From the NCBI GenBank assembly GCA_964568735.1, contig CAZMRF010000038.1, positions 1 through 45,284 on the forward strand: a DNA stretch of 45,284 nt. The letters run 5' to 3'. Positions 1 through 7,899 of the stretch are shown piece by piece (position 1 is the stretch's first letter; each line of letters starts with the position of its first letter). The notes under the pieces were generated by a model, which saw only the letters and a program-made list of their open reading frames with translations, made no database searches and was not told where the DNA came from. The translations under genes were made by a program, and so were the position numbers. Origin of the DNA: CAZMRF01 sp964568735. Its GTDB lineage: Bacteria > Acidobacteriota > Polarisedimenticolia > JACPZX01.

Positions 1-1223
1 AGGAGCTGTCGCCCACCAACTACGCCATCTGCCAGGCCGACTTGCTGATCAAGAATGACCAGCAGGTCAAGGTGCACCTCGGCAACTCGCTGATCCCCCA
101 TGACCCGCACACCAAGGAACCGGGCGACCAGCTTCCCGAGCCGAAGTTCCGCTTCGACTTCATGCTTTCTAACCCGCCATTCGGCGTGACCTGGGGCGGC
201 AAAGACGGGTACGAGGCCGAGGTGCGCAAGCTGGCGAAGACCCGTTACCAGGCCGGGCTGCCGCGTGCGGACAACGGCCCACTACTCTTCCTTCAAACCA
301 TGCTCGCCAAGATGAAGCCCGCCGGACAGGGTTCGAGCCGTATCGCCATTATCTTCAACGGCTCGCCGCTTTCCAATGGCGACTGCGGCTCGGGCGAGAG
401 CGAAATCCGTCGATGGATTCTGGAGAACGACTGGCTCGACGCCATCATCATGCTGCCCGACCAACTCTTCTACAACACCAGCATCTTTACCTACATCTGG
501 CTCCTGCGAAACGACAAGCCCGCCTCACACCATGGCCGCGTGATGCTGATCGACGCCCGCCAGCAGTTCGAGAGGGAACCGAAGTCCTTCGGCGGCAAGC
601 GCAACCGCATCACCGACGCCCACCGCGCGTGGATCGAGGATCGCTACCGCGACGGCTGGAAGAAAGGCTACGCCGACGAGCAGGTGAAACTCTTCCGGCG
701 AGAGGATTTCGCGTACCACAAGGTCAGCGTCGTATTTTGGCAGTTCGACGAGCATGACAAGCCCGCCACCGTCACCGAGCCCTACGAGAAGACCTTCACC
801 GCCGCGAATCTCAAGAAGGAGCAGGAGTTCTACCGAAGCGACCTGACCTTCCGCCTGCGCCTGAAGGTGGGCAAGACTGAGAAGTGGCAGACCTTCACAC
901 TTAGCGCCAAAGACAACGCCGCCAATAAGTTCAAGACGCTGATGAAGCACAAGCCGGAGATCGTCTCGATCGAGTGGACTCATCGCCACTATGTGAAGGA
1001 TGACGAGTACATCCCGCATGGCGAAGACATCGAGGCCTTTCTGAAGCGCGAGATCGCCAAGCCCATCATCCGCTGCGACGAGAGTCCGCAGCTTGGCTAC
1101 GAGATCCTGCCGAACAAGTATTTCTACCGCTACCAGGCCCCGCCCCCCGCGAAGGAACTGCTGGCGGAGTTCTGGAGGCTAGAGAAGGAGGCGGTGAAGA
1201 GACTGGAGGGGTTGGCGCAATGA
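1..1223 (+). CDS. hsdM: Type I restriction-modification DNA methyltransferase subunit HsdM (5' end cut by window edge)
   Basis: This is the C-terminal part of the N6-adenine methyltransferase subunit of a type I restriction-modification enzyme. The reading frame is open from base 3 and begins ELSPTNYAICQADLLIK, typical of the HsdM core, so the N-terminal helical domain and the SAM-binding motif I lie outside the window. The catalytic motif IV is seen as LSNPPFG (about base 168), which flips and methylates the target adenine in this family. It is followed by the usual region ending in GSPLSNGDCGSGESEIRRW and a C-terminal tail that contacts HsdS. The stop codon overlaps the hsdS start (ATGA), so the two are translationally coupled. 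An internal TTG at 42 is in frame but is not the true start, because clear family homology continues upstream of it. The family call is very secure; only the N-terminus is missing. Confidence 0.95.
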   Translation, partial: ELSPTNYAICQADLLIKNDQQVKVHLGNSLIPHDPHTKEPGDQLPEPKFRFDFMLSNPPFGVTWGGKDGYEAEVRKLAKTRYQAGLPRADNGPLLFLQTMLAKMKPAGQGSSRIAIIFNGSPLSNGDCGSGESEIRRWILENDWLDAIIMLPDQLFYNTSIFTYIWLLRNDKPASHHGRVMLIDARQQFEREPKSFGGKRNRITDAHRAWIEDRYRDGWKKGYADEQVKLFRREDFAYHKVSVVFWQFDEHDKPATVTEPYEKTFTAANLKKEQEFYRSDLTFRLRLKVGKTEKWQTFTLSAKDNAANKFKTLMKHKPEIVSIEWTHRHYVKDDEYIPHGEDIEAFLKREIAKPIIRCDESPQLGYEILPNKYFYRYQAPPPAKELLAEFWRLEKEAVKRLEGLAQ

Positions 1224-2572
1224 CGTCAATTGATGAAACGAAGGCGCTGGCTCCCTGGACGGAGACGTTGCCGCCCGACTGGGAGGCAAGTCGAATCGAT
1301 GCCGTAGTCGATGTGCGTTTCAGCAACGTGGACAAGCACACGATCGAGGGCGAGCAGTCCGTTCGCCTCTGCAACTATGTGGACGTGTACAAGAACGAGC
1401 ACATCACAGCCGCGCTCGCTTTCATGGAGGCGTCTGCGCAACCCCGCGAAGTTGAAAGGTTTCAGATTCGGCGTCACGACGTGCTAGCAACGAAAGACTC
1501 CGAGGATCCCCATGACATCGGGATTGCCGCGCTAGTGGCCGACGATCTGCCGGGGGTGCTCTGCGGCTATCACCTCGCAATGATGCGCTCTCGCTCCAAG
1601 CGAGTTTACGGTCCATTCATCGCATGGGCGCACCGCTCCAAGCAGTTCCGCGCGCAGTACGAGGCCAAGGCCCTTGGCGTGACACGGTTTGGACTTTCGC
1701 AATACGCTTTCAGGGCAGCGCGCGTCCCGCTCCCCCCTCTTCCGGAGCAGAAGCGGATCGCAGAGTATCTGGATAGGAGTTCTGCGGCGATTGACGCGGC
1801 GGTAGCCGCAAAACGGCGCTCGCTCGAAACCCTCGACGTCCTCCGCAAGTCGATCATCGTGCAGACCGTCACGAAGGGATTGAACCGGGAGGCGGAGCTA
1901 CACGACTCCAGGGTTGAGTGGTTCGGACAGATTCCGAAACATTGGCGTTGTGAACACCTCAAGCGATTTGCGACGCGCATTCAGACTGGCTGCACGCCGC
2001 CGACCGACACACCGGATTATTATTTCGACGGGACAATTCCTTGGTTCGCGCCCGGTAGTTATGACGGCGAGATCGAACTGCACGAGCCGCGCAAGTTCAT
2101 TAACGAACTCGCCCGTCGCGAAGGGGTACTGCGAGTATTTCCACCCGAGTCTGTTTTTCTCATTGGCATCGGCGCGACGATTGGGAAGGTGGGGCTGATT
2201 CGACATGAAGCAGCGTGCAACCAGCAAATCATCGGCATCGTCAGCAATCACCGCATAGTTGCTCGGTATCTGGCGTACCAGCTCAAGGTTTATGAAGACG
2301 TGATCCCCGGCGTAGCTGTATCGACGACACTCCCGATCTTCGACCAGGTGAAGACGGGGTACCTGCCAGTGCTTCAGCCGCCCCGGGAGGAGCAGGAGGC
2401 GATGTGTGATTTTCTGGATGCTAAGGCTGTCGAGATGAAGCGCATTTCCGCGGTGATTCAACAGCAGGTTGATGCTCTCCTCGTCTACCGCAGGTCACTG
2501 ATCCACGAATGCGTCACCGGCCAGCGGCGGATTTCTGAGGCAGATCTGAACCAGGTGAAGATGCATGGCTAA
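1220..2572 (+). CDS. hsdS: Type I restriction-modification specificity subunit HsdS
   Basis: HsdS is the DNA-recognition subunit that joins two HsdM copies and directs both methylation and cleavage. The 450-residue protein has the classical two-half layout: a first target-recognition domain (about residues 15-165) opening with PWTETLPPDWE, a conserved helical spacer with PLPPLPEQKRIAEYLDR, then a second target-recognition domain opening with VEWFGQIPKHW, and a final helical repeat with PPREEQEAMCDFLD and RRSLIHECVTGQRRI. The two helical spacers are internal repeats, and their length sets the gap in the bipartite recognition site. The start ATG overlaps the hsdM stop by 4 nt and the end overlaps the hsdR start by 8 nt. 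The recognition sequence cannot be read from the protein. Both halves look full-length, with no sign of phase-variable repeats or an inverted partner gene. Confidence 0.95.
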   Translation: MTSIDETKALAPWTETLPPDWEASRIDAVVDVRFSNVDKHTIEGEQSVRLCNYVDVYKNEHITAALAFMEASAQPREVERFQIRRHDVLATKDSEDPHDIGIAALVADDLPGVLCGYHLAMMRSRSKRVYGPFIAWAHRSKQFRAQYEAKALGVTRFGLSQYAFRAARVPLPPLPEQKRIAEYLDRSSAAIDAAVAAKRRSLETLDVLRKSIIVQTVTKGLNREAELHDSRVEWFGQIPKHWRCEHLKRFATRIQTGCTPPTDTPDYYFDGTIPWFAPGSYDGEIELHEPRKFINELARREGVLRVFPPESVFLIGIGATIGKVGLIRHEAACNQQIIGIVSNHRIVARYLAYQLKVYEDVIPGVAVSTTLPIFDQVKTGYLPVLQPPREEQEAMCDFLDAKAVEMKRISAVIQQQVDALLVYRRSLIHECVTGQRRISEADLNQVKMHG

Positions 2573-5498
2573 GGGCAAGAATGCCCCGGAGCTGACCTTT
2601 CAGCAACATATCGCTGACTTTCTGGTCCGCGTGCACGGCTATAGCGTGCTCGAACAGGGCGACATCACGGACCCCGAGCATTGCATCGCCGAGGATCAGC
2701 TCTGGGCTTTCCTCAACGTGACGCAGGCCGACATGCTCAAGAAGCTGGCGGACGATTATGGCACCGACGCCCGCGAGGAGGTGTTCCGCACACTGCGCAA
2801 GGAGTTGGAGCATACGCCGCTGTGGATGATCCTGCGTGGGGGTCTGCAGGTGCGTGCGCTCGAGTTCCGTCTCTACTACGCCAAACCTCGCTCCACCGAG
2901 AGCGCGGCCGCCAAGAAGCACCGCGAGAACCGCATCACCTTTCGCCAGCACTTCTACTTCGGCGAGACCAACCAGGAGATCGACTTCGTCTTTTTCCTCA
3001 ACGGGCTGCCCATCGTGGCGCTGGAGGTAAAGCACGAGAAGAACCAGAACGTGCACGACGCCGTGGCGCAGTTCGTCGCCCGTGATCACATCCGCAAGAT
3101 CTTCCAGCACCCATTTCTCTACCTCACCGCCGACACCAGCGATGTGATGGCCGCGAGCGACCCGCGCCGGGTCGAGAACTTCCGCTGGCACAACACCGGC
3201 CTGATCAACACGCCACAGACAGCGGGCGAGTACCCCGTCGAGTTTCTGTACCGCGAAATCCTGTCGAAGGACCACCTGCTTGAGGTGTTGTCGTTCTTTC
3301 TCGTGCGCGCGTCCAAGCGAGAGGCCGAGGAGAATAAGCCGGAGCGCCCGGCTCTCACCATCCTGCCCCGCTACCACCAGAGCCGCATGGTGCGGAGGGT
3401 GGCCGACGATGCCGTAGCGCGCTTCGCCGCGACAGGCGACATCGGGCGCAAGTACCTCATCAACCACTCGGCAGGAAGCGGTAAGACGCTGTCGATCTGC
3501 TGGCTAGCCGATCGGCTGCACAGCTTGTTCAAGCCCGGCACCAGCGACAAGCTGGTGGATATGGTCTTCATCCTCACCGACCGCAAGTCACTCGACACGA
3601 ACATCCGCGAGGACATCGAGAAGTTCACGCATCTAAAGGACGTGGTTGGTCTGGCCCGCAAGGCTGAGTACCTGCCTCGGTTCCTCAAGGAACGCAATCC
3701 AATCATCGTCACTACCCAGCAAAAGTTTGCCTGGGTGCTGGATAAGATCGAAAAAAACCCTGATCTGAAGACCCTGCGCGTAGCGTTTCTCATCGACGAG
3801 GCGCACCGGTCCCAGGAGGGCCAGATGGGCGTGGCCATCCGTGTGCCCTTCCGCAAGTCCGAGGACCCCGACGCGGAAGACGCAACGGACGATGAGAAGG
3901 ACGAAGAAGAGAAGATCGCCAAAATCATACGCGAGCACGACCGCAACCAGCTCTTCGTCGCCTTCACTGCCACGCCGGCCCCCGTCACGGTGACCATCTT
4001 CGGCGCGCCGTTCGACAGCTACACCGAAGCAGAGGCGATCGCCGAGGGCTACATCGTCGACGTGGCGGCCAGCATCATTTCCTACAAGACGCTCTACAAC
4101 CTCCACTGCCCGATCGTTCCCAAGCCGGACGAAGAGAAGCTGTACCCGAAGGGCGTCGTGTCGAAAGCGCTGCAGAACGTTGCCTTCCAGGACGACGGGC
4201 TAATCCAGTACAAGGCGGAGGTGATGCTCCGCATCTTTGAGAAGAGTGTAGCGCCGCTCATCGGCGGTCGCGCCAAGGCGATGATCGTCGCCACTTCGCG
4301 GGTGGCCGGCCTGCGCTACTTCAAGATCATCAAGGAAAAGCTTAAAGAACGCGGCACCGACTACAAAGTGCTCTACGCGTTCTCGGACTTCGTCCATCCC
4401 GAGACAAACGAAGCCATCAGCGAGCACGCTGTCAACGAGCTGAGGGACGGAGAGCCCATCGAGAAACGCTTCGAGGGTGACGACTGCCGGCTGATGATCG
4501 TGGCCAATAAGTTCCAGACCGGTTTCAACCAGCCTCTGCTCGCTGGAATGTTCCTGGATAAGCCCGTGGTCGACCGCAACGCGGTACAGACCGTGTCACG
4601 CCTGAACCGGAGCCACGACGGCAAGAATGATGTCGTCGTTGTTGACTTCACCAATAATGCCTCCGCCATCCTCAAGGCATTCGCCAAGTATCGCAAGGGC
4701 ACGCCGTTCGAGCCTGATGAGCCCGACCCAGAGCTTTGCACCAGACTTCTAGCCGACATTCTCGCAGCGGGGGTCTTCACTCAGACCGTCGCCCGCGACT
4801 TCGTGAAGCTCTTGGCATCGGGGACGGATGCGCAGATACAGTTCGCCATCAACGGCTTGCGGGTGCGTTTCCAAGCGAATCTCACCTCACCGAAAGATCG
4901 CAAGAACTTCGTCTACCTGCTTGCACGGCTTGTGAAGAGCTTCCACTTCCTGACGTGCTTTTTCTCGTATCCCGACGAGGTCAAGGAGTTCGTCATATTC
5001 GCCGAATACGTGGGTCCCCAACTCATCAAGCAGGGCAGCGTCTCCGAGCTGATGAAGCAGATCCGTCAGACCGAGGTGGTAAGGGCGGCTGTCGAGTACC
5101 AAGGCGAGGTGCGAAGCGCCGGCGGTCAAGTGAAGCTCAGGCCCGGCGGAGGCACGAAGGGTGTGGGCCCACCTCCGAAGATGGTCTCCGTCCAAGAAAT
5201 GATCGACGAGATTCGGACCAGGTTCGACATCAGTGACGAGGAAGCCCTCTACATCAAGCAGGTCACCGAGGAGAAGGCCGCCGACCCCGCGATTGGCAGC
5301 ACCGTGCAAGCTCATCGCGCCGATCGGATGTACCTCGAAGGAGCGTACCGTGGCCAGGTGAACGGGGAGATACAGGTTGCGTACAACGATCGCGCCCGCT
5401 ACGAGGAGTTGGCGGACCCCAAGTACACGGACACAGGCGGGATCTTCGACATCATGGCCGTGACGGTGATCGAGACCCATCTGGCGACCGCAGCGTGA
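2565..5498 (+). CDS. hsdR: Type I restriction endonuclease/translocase subunit HsdR
   Basis: HsdR is the motor and nuclease subunit that pumps unmethylated DNA and cuts it. In 977 residues I see, in order: an N-terminal PD-(D/E)xK nuclease domain with D140 (EIDFVFF) and E154-x-K156 (ALEVKHE), the superfamily 2 helicase motif I SAGSGKT (K307), motif II DEAH (411-414), motif III FTATPAP, and motif VI-like VQTVSRLNRSHDGK, then a long C-terminal assembly domain. All catalytic residues are present, so the enzyme should be active. The length is normal for the family. Its ATG overlaps the end of hsdS by 8 nt and its stop is 4 nt before the next gene, so hsdMSR and that gene form one transcription unit. 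Highly acidic stretches near residues 430-450 (DPDAEDATDDEKDEEEK) are a small oddity. Confidence 0.96.
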   Translation: MAKGKNAPELTFQQHIADFLVRVHGYSVLEQGDITDPEHCIAEDQLWAFLNVTQADMLKKLADDYGTDAREEVFRTLRKELEHTPLWMILRGGLQVRALEFRLYYAKPRSTESAAAKKHRENRITFRQHFYFGETNQEIDFVFFLNGLPIVALEVKHEKNQNVHDAVAQFVARDHIRKIFQHPFLYLTADTSDVMAASDPRRVENFRWHNTGLINTPQTAGEYPVEFLYREILSKDHLLEVLSFFLVRASKREAEENKPERPALTILPRYHQSRMVRRVADDAVARFAATGDIGRKYLINHSAGSGKTLSICWLADRLHSLFKPGTSDKLVDMVFILTDRKSLDTNIREDIEKFTHLKDVVGLARKAEYLPRFLKERNPIIVTTQQKFAWVLDKIEKNPDLKTLRVAFLIDEAHRSQEGQMGVAIRVPFRKSEDPDAEDATDDEKDEEEKIAKIIREHDRNQLFVAFTATPAPVTVTIFGAPFDSYTEAEAIAEGYIVDVAASIISYKTLYNLHCPIVPKPDEEKLYPKGVVSKALQNVAFQDDGLIQYKAEVMLRIFEKSVAPLIGGRAKAMIVATSRVAGLRYFKIIKEKLKERGTDYKVLYAFSDFVHPETNEAISEHAVNELRDGEPIEKRFEGDDCRLMIVANKFQTGFNQPLLAGMFLDKPVVDRNAVQTVSRLNRSHDGKNDVVVVDFTNNASAILKAFAKYRKGTPFEPDEPDPELCTRLLADILAAGVFTQTVARDFVKLLASGTDAQIQFAINGLRVRFQANLTSPKDRKNFVYLLARLVKSFHFLTCFFSYPDEVKEFVIFAEYVGPQLIKQGSVSELMKQIRQTEVVRAAVEYQGEVRSAGGQVKLRPGGGTKGVGPPPKMVSVQEMIDEIRTRFDISDEEALYIKQVTEEKAADPAIGSTVQAHRADRMYLEGAYRGQVNGEIQVAYNDRARYEELADPKYTDTGGIFDIMAVTVIETHLATAA

Positions 5499-5502
5499 CG
5501 CC

Positions 5503-6165
5503 ATGAGCAAGCGCATAAGCGACATCCCCGAGCAGGATCGCCCGCGCGAAAAGCTCCTTCGCAAAGGGGCTGCGGCCTTGAGCGATCAAGAACTGCTTGC
5601 CGTGCTGCTTGGCAAAGGCACGCAAGGGATGGACGTAATGAAGCTCTCAGGCAAGCTCGTTCGCCTTGTTGACGCGAAGGGCCTGCGAGTTCGCGCCGGG
5701 GATCTCACCCAGTATCAAGGCGTGGGCGATGCGAAGGCAGCACTAATCCTGTCGGCTCTCGAGTTCGCTCGGCGTCGCATCAAACCCGATGGTGTGAAGA
5801 TTGAGACCTCTGCCGATCTGCTCCCCCATGTACGCCACTACGCGGACCGGAAACAGGAGCATTTTCTATGCACCACCATCAACGGCGCCAACGAGATCCT
5901 CAACATTCGGGTGGTGTCCATCGGGCTGATCGACCGGGCTCCGGTTCACCCGCGCGAGGTGTACGCGGACGCGTTGACAGACCGAGCCTCGGCCATCATC
6001 GTCGCGCATAATCATCCAGCCGGCAGTCTAGAACCTTCGTCGTTCGACCTTGAGGTGACATCGCAACTCAAGGCGGCAGGCATCGTCATGGGAATCGCCC
6101 TTTTGGATCACATCATTTTCAACAGGAGCGAGTACTTCAGCTTTCTGGAGGCGGGGCGTCTTTGA
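5503..6165 (+). CDS. radC: RadC family JAMM/MPN-domain protein
   Basis: This 220-residue protein has the standard RadC layout: an N-terminal helix-hairpin-helix region (DIPEQDRPREKLLRKG, then ALSDQELLAVLLGKG and the YQGVGDAKA hairpin) followed by a JAB/MPN metalloprotease-like domain. The JAMM zinc ligands are present in AHNHPAGSLEPSSFD (H169, H171, D182). The biochemical role of RadC is unsettled; it is no longer thought to be a general repair factor, and copies are frequent on genomic islands and beside restriction or anti-restriction loci. Here it starts 4 nt after the hsdR stop, which argues that it is co-expressed with the restriction system rather than being the housekeeping copy. Whether it has peptidase activity cannot be read from the sequence, but the metal site looks intact. 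Confidence 0.9.
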   Translation: MSKRISDIPEQDRPREKLLRKGAAALSDQELLAVLLGKGTQGMDVMKLSGKLVRLVDAKGLRVRAGDLTQYQGVGDAKAALILSALEFARRRIKPDGVKIETSADLLPHVRHYADRKQEHFLCTTINGANEILNIRVVSIGLIDRAPVHPREVYADALTDRASAIIVAHNHPAGSLEPSSFDLEVTSQLKAAGIVMGIALLDHIIFNRSEYFSFLEAGRL

Positions 6166-6322
6166 GCGATGGCTTCTTCGAATCGAGAGCGCGCATGATG
6201 GTGTGAAGCACTGAGTTACCCAACCGGTCTCTCAGCCTAACAACGGCGGGAAGCCGTCAGTACACAGACTTTCTGCCCGACGGTTGCCCTCACCGGCGGT
6301 CGGGCGCTGCGAAGGAACGCAC

Positions 6323-6883
6323 ATGGCCGAACCGACCAAGCCATCTCCTGGCACCGACTCAGCGTTTGCTTGCAGTACGCCTATTTTCCAGCTGTGGACT
6401 GAGTATGAGCGCGTCGCGATGCATTTCAATGACCTCATCATTCGCCTTCGGACACAGTCCCTTGGTGGAGTAGCCGCTGTCGCGACTGTAGCTGCGGTTC
6501 TGGCCCGCGGTGACATCAGCCATGATTTCCGGTGGGCCATTTTGTCGGCGACCTTTTTCCTCCTTTCGTTGTTCTGGCTTGCAGTCTGGGTGCTCGACTT
6601 TGGCTACTACAACCGCCTTCTTCTGGGCGCGGTAGACGCCCTTCTCGATCTTGAACGGCAGAGTTCGGGCGCAAGCCATGCATCAGGGATTATGCTGAGC
6701 ACCCTGATCGAAGCGGCGGTCCTTCGGGGGGCTTCGTGGAACGCGGATGCCATGAGGCGCGCTAGAGGACGCTGGCTGTTCTACATCATCGTACACATCG
6801 GATTGCTCATGTGCCTCGGCGTCTCCATCGCTCGATTGGGTGGGGTCTGTCGAATCATCACGATTATCTTCGAAATTCAATAG
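6323..6883 (+). CDS. Small multi-pass membrane protein of unknown function (candidate island effector)
   Basis: I do not recognise a named family. The chosen start is the ATG at 6323, preceded by AAGGA about 8 nt upstream; an in-frame TTG at 6284 lacks a ribosome binding site. The 186-residue product begins with a soluble helix (PIFQLWTEYERVAMHFNDL), then a short hydrophobic stretch (GGVAAVATVAAVLARG), a strong membrane segment (WAILSATFFLLSLFWLAVWVL) followed by DFGYYNRLLLGAVDALL, and a last membrane segment near the C-terminus (WLFYIIVHIGLLMCLGVSI). Two or three membrane passes with cytoplasmic helices resemble the general plan of small membrane effectors found in defence islands, but there is no sequence motif proving this. 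It lies between the restriction operon and the primase-like/nuclease pair. It could equally be an unrelated island gene. Confidence 0.7.
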   Translation: MAEPTKPSPGTDSAFACSTPIFQLWTEYERVAMHFNDLIIRLRTQSLGGVAAVATVAAVLARGDISHDFRWAILSATFFLLSLFWLAVWVLDFGYYNRLLLGAVDALLDLERQSSGASHASGIMLSTLIEAAVLRGASWNADAMRRARGRWLFYIIVHIGLLMCLGVSIARLGGVCRIITIIFEIQ

Positions 6884-6963
6884 GCTGGTTAACCTCGGCG
6901 AACAGGACTGAAGGGAGGCAGACTTGGCCTAGACTTCTGTTGGTCAGCGCGCTCCGCGCAGGA

Positions 6964-7019
6964 GGGCCTCGCGGGCGCCGCAGGAAGCCGGAGACCGAGT
7001 GATCCGGCGCGCGAGGCCC
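6964..7019 (+). other. Large inverted repeat / RNA hairpin upstream of the primase-like gene
   Basis: GGGCCTCGCGGGCGCC (6964-6979) pairs with GGCGCGCGAGGCCC (7006-7019): the outer 10 bp are perfect and the rest pairs after a small bulge. Inside the 26-nt loop a second short CCGG/CCGG pairing is possible. No T-run follows, so it is not a standard intrinsic terminator. It sits 80 nt after the membrane-protein stop and 85 nt before the primase-like start, and could be a structured 5' leader, a small RNA, or a Rho-type 3' end. Confidence 0.5.
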
Positions 7020-7104
7020 AGATCTACACAATGTGGCGCCAACCGCTCGCCGCTGTATTCGTTCGACGTTGCAACGGGTTATCCGCACAGATGGGAGGAT
7101 GGTC

Positions 7105-7878
7105 GTGAAGGACCGAGAACTAATTCAGCGATGGTGGCGTAGGGACGACGTGCGAGCCGTGCTAACAGCGCATTACGCTCTACCCGATCGAACAGCCCGC
7201 TTCATCGTAGTTGGCCGCAGCAAAGGTTGGCTTACCGTAGCCGATCGATCTGTTGAGGAGGTCCTCGACGCAAGTACACCGATATTCCTCGGGTTCAGCG
7301 TGAGCGGCTGGGCGGATCCCAAGGAAGTATTCGACGGAGACCCAGTGCGCTCCGTCATCGAGTTCGATCTGGACAACTTCCCCGACGCCTTCTACGACTA
7401 CAGGGAACTCAAGGCATGGTTCGAGCGGAACGACCTTCAGCACGCCGTCTACTTCACCGGCTCGAAGGGAGTGCGCGTTGTCGCCGGCTCGACTCAGGAA
7501 TCATTCAGAACCGTCGCCTACTGGGCGAGCCTCCTCTGCACCATGTTGCACATCGACACGCTAGACATGTTTCCGTACTCGTCGCCCGATGGGTGGCTCC
7601 AGCCCGCAGCTACCATTCACAGGAAGAGCGGTCTCCCTGCCTTCCCTCTCGACACTGTGCCGGACAGCTATGAAACGCTCTTTCGCCGCGCCGTCGATGT
7701 GCTCGAAGGTGCTCCGATCCCGCCCCTCTACCTCGAAGATCTTGACGGAAACAAGTTCATCACGACGGTGAAGAAAGAGTTCGATTCCTACGAGCGCGAG
7801 GATCGGAAGCGCCTGGAACGCGGAGCGAGAGCGTTGAGACTGCGGGCCCTGCGACGCGGGTACGAGTATAGAGGCTGA
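7105..7878 (+). CDS. Archaeo-eukaryotic primase (AEP)-like protein
   Basis: The product resembles the catalytic core of the AEP superfamily (PriS, LigD-Pol, PrimPol). Visible in order are a metal-binding DxD pair in VIEFDLDN (D88, D90), a nucleotide-binding-type loop FTGSKGVRVV (118-126), and after IDTLD (D151, D154) the sequence AATIHRKSGLPAFPLD (H172, K174), which matches the 'R.P.S.H.KTGL..P' element of AEPs. The His usually found after the G-x-x-G loop is replaced by Arg124, so catalysis may be altered. I chose the GTG at 7105 because GGGAGG (7093-7098) is 6 nt upstream; an in-frame ATG at 7099 and GTG at 7033 are poorer. The product is 257 residues, a bare core without a zinc or helicase domain. 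It is followed after 21 nt by a double nuclease, implying joint action on DNA ends. The family call is motif-based, not proven. Confidence 0.6.
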   Translation: MKDRELIQRWWRRDDVRAVLTAHYALPDRTARFIVVGRSKGWLTVADRSVEEVLDASTPIFLGFSVSGWADPKEVFDGDPVRSVIEFDLDNFPDAFYDYRELKAWFERNDLQHAVYFTGSKGVRVVAGSTQESFRTVAYWASLLCTMLHIDTLDMFPYSSPDGWLQPAATIHRKSGLPAFPLDTVPDSYETLFRRAVDVLEGAPIPPLYLEDLDGNKFITTVKKEFDSYEREDRKRLERGARALRLRALRRGYEYRG

Positions 7879-7899
7879 GACGCTGAGAGGATTACAGCT

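Noticed and set aside
6231..6290. Integron attC-like site after radC (GCCTAAC ... ACGGTTG)
   Set aside because: The left end fits RYYYAAC and there is partial dyad symmetry, but the right end GTTGCCC does not fit GTTRRRY, no other site repeats in the window and no integrase is seen.
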